12,259 nucleotides of DNA. Origin: Sphingobacteriaceae bacterium (GTDB taxonomy: Bacteria > Bacteroidota > Bacteroidia > Sphingobacteriales > Sphingobacteriaceae). The translations under genes were made by a program, and so were the position numbers. Positions 1-6,584 of this stretch are shown here, one piece after another; the first letter of the stretch is position 1, and every line of letters begins with the position of its first letter. Below the pieces are notes generated by a model that saw only the letters and a list, made by a program, of their open reading frames with translations, was not told the origin of the DNA and did not search any database. The DNA lies in NCBI GenBank assembly GCA_025450155.1, contig JANWIB010000091.1, positions 1 to 12,259 of the forward strand. The letters are read 5' to 3'.

Positions 1-270
1 ACCAGGGAATTTATGACCATGAAAGTGGCGGATGATGATTTGGAAATAGCAAAGAAAAATGTAGAACGTGCCAGTATTTTAGCAATGGCCAGAGAGCTGC
101 CTCGGGATGGAAAAGAAATACAAACACTCAACTTCCAGAATAATCACATTGATTTAAGCACCCGGCACATGAATCAGCGAGGTGCAAATCCTTTGCTAGA
201 CCCGTTAAAATGGGGGGCATTTATTCAGCAAATTTTACGGGGAGATAAAAGTAGAAAATCGCCCGATTAA
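1..270 (+). CDS. 3' end of an unidentified gene (5' truncated by window edge)
   Basis: The frame is open from base 1 to the TAA at 268-270, giving 89 residues. It includes five codons (T-R-E-F-M-T) around the first ATG at 13, so the ATG codons at 13 and 19 are probably internal and the gene enters from the left. The visible part is hydrophilic and helix-prone at first (VADDDLEIAKKNVERA), then has a polar stretch (LNFQNNHIDLSTRHMN) and ends in an amphipathic segment around DPLKWGAFIQQIL and a charged tail. There is no signal peptide or membrane segment in this part. I do not recognise the family. The gene converges on def and the two stop codons share a TTAA (4 bp overlap), with no terminator between them. 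A free-standing small gene starting at 13 is possible but no promoter is visible. Confidence 0.6.
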   Translation, partial: TREFMTMKVADDDLEIAKKNVERASILAMARELPRDGKEIQTLNFQNNHIDLSTRHMNQRGANPLLDPLKWGAFIQQILRGDKSRKSPD

Positions 271-836
271 CGTCCTTTTTTCTGAGCCGGAAATTTCATC
301 TTATAATCCACTTTTACCAAGCCTTTAGAAATAGCCTCTAAACGGCTTTTCAGCATGGCCTTTCGTAGGGGACCAAGTCTATCAGTAAAAAGTTTACCTT
401 CAATATGATCGTATTCGTGCTGGATAATTCGTGCTGCTAAGCCTGAATACGTTTCTGTATATTCTTTCCAGTTTTCGTCCACATAGAATATGGTAATTGT
501 TTGATTTCGACTGATATCTTCACGAATTTCAGGGATACTCAAGCAGCCCTCATTAAAATCCCATTTTTCACCCGCCTCTTTTAAAATTTTTGCGTTGATA
601 AATACCTTTCTAAAATTTTTTAACTTTTCATCATCCTCGGCAAAGGGAGTAGCATCAATTACAAACAAGCGAACAGAAAGCCCAATTTGAGGCGCCGCTA
701 AACCTACACCATGTGCATTGTACATTGTTTCATACATATCCACAATTAATTGATTCAGCCTTGGATAATCCTTAGAAATGTCAGAAGCTTTTTTGCGTAG
801 TATAGAATCGCCGTATGCAATAATGGGTAATTTCAT
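267..836 (-). CDS. def: Peptide deformylase
   Basis: Removes the formyl group from the N-terminal methionine of nascent proteins; a cytoplasmic metalloenzyme, usually with Fe2+. All three family motifs are intact: GVGLAAPQ at residues 43-50, EGCLS at 96-100 (metal-ligand Cys98) and HEYDH at 140-144 (His140 and His144 bind metal, Glu141 is catalytic). Length is 189 aa, normal for the family. I place the start at 836 (MKLPIIAYGD), not at the in-frame ATG at 851. The MKLPI-type beginning matches the family, and the longer form would start inside a TAnnTTTG promoter-like element at 841-848. The gene lies 26 bp downstream of the M16 peptidase gene and may be transcribed with it as well as from its own promoter. 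Its 3' end overlaps the convergent fragment by 4 bp. Identification is firm; the start is likely. Confidence 0.97.
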   Translation of the reverse strand: MKLPIIAYGDSILRKKASDISKDYPRLNQLIVDMYETMYNAHGVGLAAPQIGLSVRLFVIDATPFAEDDEKLKNFRKVFINAKILKEAGEKWDFNEGCLSIPEIREDISRNQTITIFYVDENWKEYTETYSGLAARIIQHEYDHIEGKLFTDRLGPLRKAMLKSRLEAISKGLVKVDYKMKFPAQKKGR

Positions 837-840
837 GCGG

Positions 841-848
841 CAAAAATA
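841..848 (-). promoter_or_regulatory. Candidate Bacteroidota -7 element upstream of def
   Basis: Read on the minus strand this is TATTTTTG, a full match to TAnnTTTG, 4 bp before the chosen def ATG at 836. That spacing would give a nearly leaderless mRNA. I found no TTG-type -33 element about 20 bp further upstream, so this is a candidate only. If it is real, it rules out the longer def start at 851. Confidence 0.4.
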
Positions 849-862
849 CAATGATTTTGTGT

Positions 863-2107
863 TTAATCCGCCTCTAAATCATTCAAAGGCTCAAAAAATA
901 AAGAACTTAGTGCCGAGGGTTCAAAAATCTCATTAGCTACTTTAAGCAATTGTTCTGCCGATACGTTGTTTATTTTTTCAAAAATCTCTGCCAGTGTATC
1001 TACTTTCCCATAATCCAACAGACTTTTACACATGGAGATCAGCAAGCCCATTCGATTTTCTTCACCCAATGCGATTTGCCCAATAAATTTTTGTTTTGCC
1101 CGATGCAATTGCGAAGTTCCAAGTGTTATTTCGCGAAGCTTTTTAAGCTCGTTATGGATCAGCTTTAACGCTTTAGCAATTTTTTCCTGGTCCGTACCGA
1201 AATAGATAGAAAAAATGCCTGTATCGGTTAGCGGAATATAATTTGATTCGATGGTATAAGCGATTCCATACCGTTCTCTTATTTGTAAATTTAACCGGGA
1301 ACTCATCCCCGTGCCCCCCAAAATATTATTTAATAAAAGCAAAGCAGTTTTATCAGGATGATGAATGGAATAGGCCCGGTTTCCAATTATACCATGCGCT
1401 TGCGAAATGGGCTTCTTAAAATTTTTAGTTTCAGGATGATACCTGCCTGGAGGTGTTCTGGATTTTAGAGAGCGGTTAGCGGGGATATCATTAAATAGTT
1501 TGATAAAAACCCGCTTCAACTTTTCAAAACTGTAATTTCCAAAAACGCCTATAACAATCTCCGAAGTAGTATAATTTTTAGTCAAAAACTGTTTTATATC
1601 TGATTTAAAAAGGTTATTTACTGTTTTTTCAGTTCCTAATATGTTTCTGCCCAGTTCGTGATTTTGATAGATTTGATCTTCATAATCATCATTAATCGCT
1701 TCCTCCGGCTGATCTTCATAAGAGGCAATTTCATCCAGAATCACACTTTTTTCTTTTCTCAGCTCATCTTCTGGAAAAACCGAATGAAAAACCAGGTCCT
1801 CAAAAAGGTCTAAAGCCCGCTCTACATGTGGGTTAAGAAAAGATGCATGTATACAGGTATACTCTTTCGTTGTATAGGCGTTTAAATCGCCGCCAACAGA
1901 TTCCAGTCGGTTTAAAATCTGGGTTGTATTTCTTTTCCCAGTGCGTTTAAACAACAAATGCTCAATAAAATGAGCCAATCCGTCTTTATTTTCAGGCTCA
2001 TCTCTCGAACCGGCATTAATTACAATACAAGCATGCGAAATAGATGAGGGAGAAGGTTTATATAATAACCGTATTCCATTTTGAAGACCAAAGACCTGAT
2101 ATTCCAT
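863..2107 (-). CDS. M16 family zinc metallopeptidase (processing-peptidase type)
   Basis: A 414-residue member of the pitrilysin/mitochondrial processing peptidase-beta family (M16B size class). The N-terminal catalytic half has the inverted zinc motif HFIEH at residues 46-50. Glu126, 76 residues after His50, fits the third zinc ligand, and Glu119 lies seven residues before it, as in the family. The C-terminal half has the usual arginine/tyrosine element around RERYGIAY (277-284), which helps bind substrate. There is no signal peptide or membrane helix, so it should be cytoplasmic. Substrates are not known from sequence; related bacterial enzymes degrade or trim peptides. The ATG at 2107 lies 38 bp after the msrA stop with no hairpin between, and def follows 26 bp later, which suggests cotranscription. 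No ribosome-binding purine run is seen, as is usual in this phylum. Confidence 0.93.
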   Translation of the reverse strand: MEYQVFGLQNGIRLLYKPSPSSISHACIVINAGSRDEPENKDGLAHFIEHLLFKRTGKRNTTQILNRLESVGGDLNAYTTKEYTCIHASFLNPHVERALDLFEDLVFHSVFPEDELRKEKSVILDEIASYEDQPEEAINDDYEDQIYQNHELGRNILGTEKTVNNLFKSDIKQFLTKNYTTSEIVIGVFGNYSFEKLKRVFIKLFNDIPANRSLKSRTPPGRYHPETKNFKKPISQAHGIIGNRAYSIHHPDKTALLLLNNILGGTGMSSRLNLQIRERYGIAYTIESNYIPLTDTGIFSIYFGTDQEKIAKALKLIHNELKKLREITLGTSQLHRAKQKFIGQIALGEENRMGLLISMCKSLLDYGKVDTLAEIFEKINNVSAEQLLKVANEIFEPSALSSLFFEPLNDLEAD

Positions 2108-2145
2108 GCACTAGTAAAAGTAAACAATAAGCGAGCAATTTATGA

Positions 2146-2784
2146 CTATCGCTTCATCTTTAGCTTACATGCTCTTTTGAAAGACTGAAATCTTGGCATA
2201 GAAACATTTTGGATATAGGAGCTACTCGGATTGTATTCGGTATAATTCTGATGATATTCTTCTGCCCGGTAAAAAGCCCTTAGTGGCTCTAAACTGGTAA
2301 CAATCGGATCCTTAAAGGAGGATGTCCATTTTTTAATGGCTTGTTGTGCCAGTTCTTTTTCTTGATCATTCTGATAAAATATCGCCGAGCGGTACGAAGT
2401 GCCTTCATCTGGCCCCTGGCGATTCAACGTGGTTGGGTCATGCGAAGTAAAGAAAGCTTCCAGCAGGTCAGCGTATGAAATAACTTTCGGGTTATAATAC
2501 ACCAATACCGTTTCGGCGTGGCCGGTAGTTTCAGCGCACACTTCTTCATACGTTGGATTTTTAGTATATCCGCCGGCATAACCCGAAACAGCCGAGTCTA
2601 CACCAGCCAGTTCTTCAAAAATATGTTCCGAACACCAAAAACAACCTTCTGCAAAAGCGGCAATGGCTTTGCCCGGAGGAGGAGTTAAGTTTACTTTTTG
2701 ATCTTTCTTTTGTTGGCCCGAAGTATTACAAGACAATAAGGTAAAAACTGCGGCAATAATAGTAATATAATTAAGTGATTTCAT
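2146..2784 (-). CDS. msrA: Peptide-methionine (S)-S-oxide reductase MsrA, lipoprotein form
   Basis: Reduces methionine-S-sulfoxide in oxidised proteins or free amino acid. The 212-residue product begins with a lipoprotein signal: Lys2, a hydrophobic stretch, and a lipobox LLSC with Cys19 as the likely lipidated residue. A polar linker of about 25 residues leads to the catalytic domain. The active-site motif is GCFWC at 47-51, with Cys48 as the nucleophile. Other family signatures are NPTYEEVC (76-83), TTGHAE (86-91), HDPTTLNRQGPDEGTSYRS (115-133) and EEYHQNY (175-181). Cys51, Cys83 and the near-terminal Cys206 are candidates for resolving disulfides. The residues after Cys19 (NTSGQ) lack the acidic run of a Bacteroidota surface-export signal, so a periplasm-facing anchor is the better guess. 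It sits between a small lipoprotein gene (59 bp gap) and the M16 peptidase gene (38 bp gap), all on the same strand. Confidence 0.95.
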   Translation of the reverse strand: MKSLNYITIIAAVFTLLSCNTSGQQKKDQKVNLTPPPGKAIAAFAEGCFWCSEHIFEELAGVDSAVSGYAGGYTKNPTYEEVCAETTGHAETVLVYYNPKVISYADLLEAFFTSHDPTTLNRQGPDEGTSYRSAIFYQNDQEKELAQQAIKKWTSSFKDPIVTSLEPLRAFYRAEEYHQNYTEYNPSSSYIQNVSMPRFQSFKRACKLKMKR

Positions 2785-2843
2785 TGCTTAAAATTACCAT
2801 TGTCATTCATAGCATCATCTCCCAGGCTTGATGGGCCTAAGGT

Positions 2844-3386
2844 TTAACTTTTTCTATACCAATAATAAGGCGCTGAGCTTGGAACCGTAATCTGTATTCT
2901 TGAAGAATTAGAAGGGTCATAAGAATAACCCCGCGTACCCTTTAATTTAGAGCTAGCTAATTGTGCGCTCGTAAGTGGTTTTTCAGAAAGGGGTTGAGTC
3001 GTATTAGAAGTTCTTATGCGTCCTTGTACAGGATAGAAAGTAAAAGTTCCATCACCATTAAAAGTTACAGTACCTGTGCAATCAATAAGTTCTTCATAGA
3101 GGTTACCAGTATGTTCATATCTATAAAACTTGGCATCGCCATTTTTTTGGAAGACCATTGCCTCTCTCGAAGCTACCGCACTTTGGCCTGCCCAATAACC
3201 CGATGAGTAATTTTCCCATCGATTAAAGTCGATACTACCATTTTCCCAAGCGCCTACAAATTCATCAGGTACCTGTGTTCGTGGTGGGTTCTGAGGATTA
3301 TCAACACCATTATTATTTTTATCTCCCTTACAGCTTGCGGTACTTAACAGGGTAACGGCGCTTAAAAAAAACAGTAGTTTTTTCAT
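2844..3386 (-). CDS. Small unidentified lipoprotein
   Basis: A 180-residue protein that I do not recognise. It opens with a clear lipoprotein signal (MKKLLFFLSAVTLLSTASC), with Cys19 the probable lipidated residue, followed by a low-complexity Asn/Pro linker (about 20-40). The rest looks beta-rich with many aromatic residues: VGAWENGS near 44-51, a Trp/Tyr-rich patch at 57-66 (RWENYSSGYW), alternating strands at 78-92 and 104-124, and a C-terminal YYWYRK. This pattern resembles small lipocalin-like Bacteroidota lipoproteins, but that is only an impression of fold. One Cys (103) remains in the mature part. It is the first gene after a 95-bp AT-rich gap holding a candidate promoter (3443-3473) and may lead an operon with msrA, the M16 peptidase gene and def. 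The gene itself is well supported by the lipobox and placement; its function is unknown. Confidence 0.85.
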   Translation of the reverse strand: MKKLLFFLSAVTLLSTASCKGDKNNNGVDNPQNPPRTQVPDEFVGAWENGSIDFNRWENYSSGYWAGQSAVASREAMVFQKNGDAKFYRYEHTGNLYEELIDCTGTVTFNGDGTFTFYPVQGRIRTSNTTQPLSEKPLTSAQLASSKLKGTRGYSYDPSNSSRIQITVPSSAPYYWYRKS

Positions 3387-3442
3387 GATTATTTGCTTTT
3401 TTTATTAAAAATTCCTAACCCGGGTTTCTAATAATAGACGAT

Positions 3443-3473
3443 CAAGTATAATTAAATATTATGTAAAATTCAA
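3443..3473 (-). promoter_or_regulatory. Candidate promoter for the small lipoprotein gene
   Basis: On the minus strand a TTG (complement of 3471-3473) is followed after exactly 20 bp by TATACTTG (complement of 3443-3450), which matches TAnnTTTG at all but one position. Spacing of about 19-21 bp fits the Bacteroidota -33/-7 arrangement. Transcription from here would give a leader of roughly 50 nt before the ATG at 3386. An 11-bp inverted repeat overlaps the spacer. Confidence 0.45.
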
Positions 3474-3482
3474 TATTTAATT
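3450..3482. repeat. 11-bp perfect inverted repeat, all A/T
   Basis: AATTAAATATT at 3450-3460 is the exact reverse complement of AATATTTAATT at 3472-3482, with an 11-nt centre. It begins at the yifB stop codon and covers the spacer and TTG of the candidate promoter. It could be a weak A:U hairpin after yifB, an operator, or chance in very AT-rich DNA. It lacks the GC core of an ordinary intrinsic terminator. Confidence 0.45.
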
Positions 3483-5020
3483 TACCCCGCCCATCCTTCT
3501 CTGTCCAGACTTCTGTAATGAATTGCTTCAGCTAAATGTTCCATTTGGATTTCTTCGCTTTCGGCAAGGTCAGCAATGGTGCGTGAAACTTTTAAAATCC
3601 GGTCATAAGCACGGGCCGATAATCCAAGTTTTTCCATCGCTTTTTTAAGAAGTAACTGACTGGAATCGTTAATTCTGCAAATATCTCTTACGGTTTTCGA
3701 ACTCATTTGGGCATTGCTATACACTTCTTTCTGTTCTTCAAATCGTTTGGTCTGAATTCCCCGTGCTTTAATCACCCGTTCCCGAATCAACTCGCTTTTC
3801 TCGAATGGCCTATCTGAGGAGAGTTCGCTAAAATTGACGGGGGTTACTTCCACATGCAGGTCAATACGGTCTAACAAGGGCCCCGAAATCCGGCTTAAAT
3901 ATTTTTGTACTATCCCCGGCCCGCAAACACATTCTTTTTCGGGGTGGTTATAAAATCCGCAAGGACAGGGGTTCATGGAAGCCACCAGCATAAAACTCGC
4001 CGGGTAATCTACCGTAAATTTCGCTCTCGAAATAGTAATGCGCCGATCTTCTAAAGGTTGTCGCATCACTTCTAACACTGCCCGCTTAAACTCGGGCAGC
4101 TCATCTAAAAATAAAACGCCGTTATGAGCCAGCGATATTTCTCCAGGCTGTGGGTATGCTCCCCCTCCAACCAAAGCCACATCACTTACGGTATGGTGTG
4201 GTTGGCGAAAAGGGCGAATCGTCTTTAAAGAATCTGCAGAGGCCAATTTTCCGGCAACAGAATGTATTTTAGTAGTTTCTAATGCTTCGTATAAATTTAA
4301 AGGGGGTAAAATAGTTGGAAGACGTTTAGCCAGCATAGTTTTTCCCGCTCCTGGCGGACCAATGAGAATCACATTGTGTCCTCCGGCTGCTGCAATTTCA
4401 AGTGCCCGTTTAATGTTTTCCTGACCTTTTACATCAGAAAAATCGCTTTCGTAATTATTGATGTTATTGTAAAATTCTTCTCGTGTATCTACCTGGGTAG
4501 GTTCAAAATTTCTTTTACCATTTAAAAAATCAATGATTTCCCTTAAACTTTCCAGGCCGTAAACTTCCAGATCATTAACCACAGCGGCTTCTTTGGCGTT
4601 CGCTTTCGGAAGAATTAATCCTTTAAAACCGTCCTTTCGGGCCTGAATGGCAATGGGTAAAGCCCCCTTTATCGACTGGATTCCGCCATCCAGAGAAATC
4701 TCACCCATGATGAGGTATTGATCCAAAAGATCGGTTTCCAACTGGCCTGAAGCAGACAGAATAGCTACTGCGATGGCCAGATCGTAGGATGAACCTTCTT
4801 TTCGGATATCCGCTGGAGCAAGATTCACCACAATCTTTTGTCGGGGCATGCGGTAGCCGGTTGTGGTTATGGCACTTTCTACCCGCAGCAGGCTTTCCCG
4901 AACGGCATTGTCAGGTAATCCAACAATAAAATACTTGGTTCCGCTGGTAATGTTTACTTCGATAGTGATGGTCGTCGCTTCAATTCCGTAAACGGCGCTA
5001 CCATACGTTTTTACCGGCAT
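3482..5020 (-). CDS. yifB: YifB/ComM-type Mg-chelatase-like AAA+ ATPase
   Basis: A 512-residue AAA+ protein of the ComM/YifB family; ComM is known as a hexameric helicase that promotes branch migration during natural transformation. Three parts are visible. An N-terminal ChlI/Lon-like domain (about 1-165) contains VGLPDNAVRES. The AAA+ core has Walker A GPPGAGKT at 221-228, Walker B LFLDEL at 303-308 (Asp306, Glu307), an MNPCPCG element, and a C-x-C...C-x-C set (Cys352, 354, 364, 366) that may bind metal. LLDRIDLHVEV (382-392) carries a likely arginine finger at 385. The C-terminal Mg_chelatase_C domain holds the sensor-2-like SARAYDRILKVSRT (468-481). The length is normal and no key residue is missing. 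It follows ffh but is cut off from it by the terminator at 5061-5093, so it needs its own promoter in 5021-5060; I see only weak candidates there. Whether this organism is naturally competent cannot be judged from one gene. Confidence 0.96.
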   Translation of the reverse strand: MPVKTYGSAVYGIEATTITIEVNITSGTKYFIVGLPDNAVRESLLRVESAITTTGYRMPRQKIVVNLAPADIRKEGSSYDLAIAVAILSASGQLETDLLDQYLIMGEISLDGGIQSIKGALPIAIQARKDGFKGLILPKANAKEAAVVNDLEVYGLESLREIIDFLNGKRNFEPTQVDTREEFYNNINNYESDFSDVKGQENIKRALEIAAAGGHNVILIGPPGAGKTMLAKRLPTILPPLNLYEALETTKIHSVAGKLASADSLKTIRPFRQPHHTVSDVALVGGGAYPQPGEISLAHNGVLFLDELPEFKRAVLEVMRQPLEDRRITISRAKFTVDYPASFMLVASMNPCPCGFYNHPEKECVCGPGIVQKYLSRISGPLLDRIDLHVEVTPVNFSELSSDRPFEKSELIRERVIKARGIQTKRFEEQKEVYSNAQMSSKTVRDICRINDSSQLLLKKAMEKLGLSARAYDRILKVSRTIADLAESEEIQMEHLAEAIHYRSLDREGWAG

Positions 5021-5060
5021 GTTGATTGTGTTTATCGAATTTACTGTAAGTGAGTGAATA

Positions 5061-5093
5061 AAAAAAGTCCCGAGATTTTCTAAGGACTTTTTT
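5061..5093 (-). terminator. Intrinsic terminator after ffh
   Basis: A perfect 10-bp stem (5061-5070 with 5084-5093, core GTCC/GGAC) encloses a 13-nt loop. On the minus strand the GGAC side runs directly into a T tract, the form of a rho-independent terminator. The A/T arms make it symmetric, so it could work in both directions, but only minus-strand genes flank it. It lies 20 bp after the ffh stop and separates ffh from yifB. Confidence 0.85.
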
Positions 5094-5113
5094 AGTATTT
5101 TTGATCCACTTTA

Positions 5114-6454
5114 CTACTGTCCGAAAGGCGTTTTTGGCATACCCTTCATCATTTTTGCCATAGCAGCTGGATTTGAGAATTGTTTCATGGCCTTTCGCAT
5201 ATCCTCAAACTGTTTAATCAGCTTATTTACTTCCTGAATGTTTGTTCCGGACCCATTTGCGATACGCATACGGCGGCTTTGACTAATCACGTCGGGGTTT
5301 TCTCTTTCAAACGGAGTCATGGAATGAATAATAGCCTCAACAGGTTTGAATGCATTATCGTCGATATCCACCTCTTTTATTGCTTTTCCAACACCAGGGA
5401 TCATTCCCATTAAATCCTTCATGTTACCCATTTTTTTAATTTGTTGAATTTGGCCAATAAAGTCATTAAAGTCGAACTTATTTTTTCTGATTTTCTTCTG
5501 AAGTTCGGCTGCCGCCTTTTCATCAAATTGTTGTTGTGCCCGCTCTACCAATGAAACTACATCTCCCATTCCTAAAATACGCGAAGCCATCCGATCGGGA
5601 TAGAAAACATCTAATGCTTCCATTTTTTCGCCAGTTCCTACAAACTTAATTGGCTTATTAACAACCGATTTAATGGATAAAGCGGCACCTCCCCGTGTAT
5701 CACCATCCAATTTGGTTAAAACCACACCGGTAAAGTCCAAGCGATCATTAAATGCTTTCGCGGTATTTACCGCATCTTGTCCTGTCATCGCATCAACTAC
5801 AAAAAGAATTTCATGCGGATTGGTATTGGTTTTTACTGCGGAAATTTCGCTCATCATTTCCTCATCAATCGCTAAACGGCCAGCTGTATCAACAATCACC
5901 ACGTTATTACCATTCTTTTTTGCTTCGGCAATACCTTGCTGTGCAATGCCTATAGGATCTTTCGATTCCAGGTTTGCAAAAACCGGAACACCAATTTGCT
6001 GCCCTAAAACTTGTAACTGGTCTATTGCTGCGGGGCGATAAACGTCTCCAGCAACCAATAATGGGTTTTTTCCTTTTTGATTTTTTAAGAAATTAGCCAG
6101 CTTTCCCGAAAAAGTCGTTTTCCCTGCGCCATTTAGCCCGGCAATAAGAATCACGCTCGGATTAGTAGAAAGATTAAGTTCTGTAGCCGAACCGCCCATT
6201 AAAGCAGTCAGCTCATCATTCATAATTTTAGTCAGCAACTGTCCGGGCGAAATAGACGTTAATACGTTTTGACCCAGCGCTTTTTCTTTTACGTCGTCTG
6301 TAAAAGCTTTAGCTGTTTTATAGTTTACATCGGCATCCAAAAGGGCTTTTCTGATTTCCTTCATGGTTTCGGCCACGTTTATTTCGGTAATCGATCCCTG
6401 TCCCTTTAAGACTTTAAATGCCCTGTCGAGTTTATCTTGCAGATTTTCAAACAT
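5114..6454 (-). CDS. ffh: Signal recognition particle GTPase Ffh (SRP54)
   Basis: The protein part of the bacterial signal recognition particle. It binds 4.5S RNA and signal sequences of nascent membrane proteins and docks with FtsY. The 446 residues show the N domain with ALLDADVN (37-44) and the G domain with GLNGAGKTT (106-114, P-loop), GDVYRPAA (136-143), DTAGRL (189-194), TKLDGDTRGG (247-256) and GTGEK (273-277). The methionine-rich M domain (about 310-446) carries the RNA-binding element RRMRIANGSG (394-403). Length and motifs are typical. The coding sequence ends with tandem in-frame stops TAG TAA followed by a strong terminator, so it is probably monocistronic. A TAnnTTTG element at 6481-6488 precedes the ATG at 6454. 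It is divergent from a DUF5916 gene with which it shares about 130 bp of promoter region. Confidence 0.98.
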   Translation of the reverse strand: MFENLQDKLDRAFKVLKGQGSITEINVAETMKEIRKALLDADVNYKTAKAFTDDVKEKALGQNVLTSISPGQLLTKIMNDELTALMGGSATELNLSTNPSVILIAGLNGAGKTTFSGKLANFLKNQKGKNPLLVAGDVYRPAAIDQLQVLGQQIGVPVFANLESKDPIGIAQQGIAEAKKNGNNVVIVDTAGRLAIDEEMMSEISAVKTNTNPHEILFVVDAMTGQDAVNTAKAFNDRLDFTGVVLTKLDGDTRGGAALSIKSVVNKPIKFVGTGEKMEALDVFYPDRMASRILGMGDVVSLVERAQQQFDEKAAAELQKKIRKNKFDFNDFIGQIQQIKKMGNMKDLMGMIPGVGKAIKEVDIDDNAFKPVEAIIHSMTPFERENPDVISQSRRMRIANGSGTNIQEVNKLIKQFEDMRKAMKQFSNPAAMAKMMKGMPKTPFGQ

Positions 6455-6480
6455 ATTTATACTATTTTAACAAGCGAATA

Positions 6481-6488
6481 CAAAGTTA
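6481..6488 (-). promoter_or_regulatory. Candidate -7 element for ffh
   Basis: The minus strand reads TAACTTTG, a full TAnnTTTG match, ending 26 bp before the ffh ATG. No TTG lies at the usual distance upstream (the nearest, at 6501-6503, is only 12 bp away), so the -33 half is not supported. The position between divergent genes fits a promoter. Confidence 0.5.
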
Positions 6489-6536
6489 CCAATTATACCC
6501 CAATGCCTTCATTAGAAAAATTTTTAAAATAAAATG

Positions 6537-6544
6537 CAACTTTG
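6537..6544 (+). promoter_or_regulatory. Candidate -7 element for the plus-strand DUF5916 gene
   Basis: CAACTTTG differs from TAnnTTTG only in its first base and lies 40 bp before the ATG at 6585. A start site a few bases downstream would give a leader of roughly 35 nt. It overlaps the codons just after the upstream in-frame ATG at 6534, which argues that this ATG is not the translation start. No clear -33 element is seen. Confidence 0.35.
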
Positions 6545-6584
6545 TGCACCTTACCATCGTCTTATAGGGCACATATTTTTTAGC

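Noticed and set aside
2821..2841. Hairpin-like GGC/GCC and CCCA/TGGG pairings between the lipoprotein gene and msrA, considered as a terminator
   Set aside because: Stems of only four pairs that compete with each other, and no T run follows on the minus strand.
5673..6041. 122-codon plus-strand open frame opposite ffh
   Set aside because: Lies fully inside the firmly identified ffh gene on the other strand; the composition is that of an antisense shadow.
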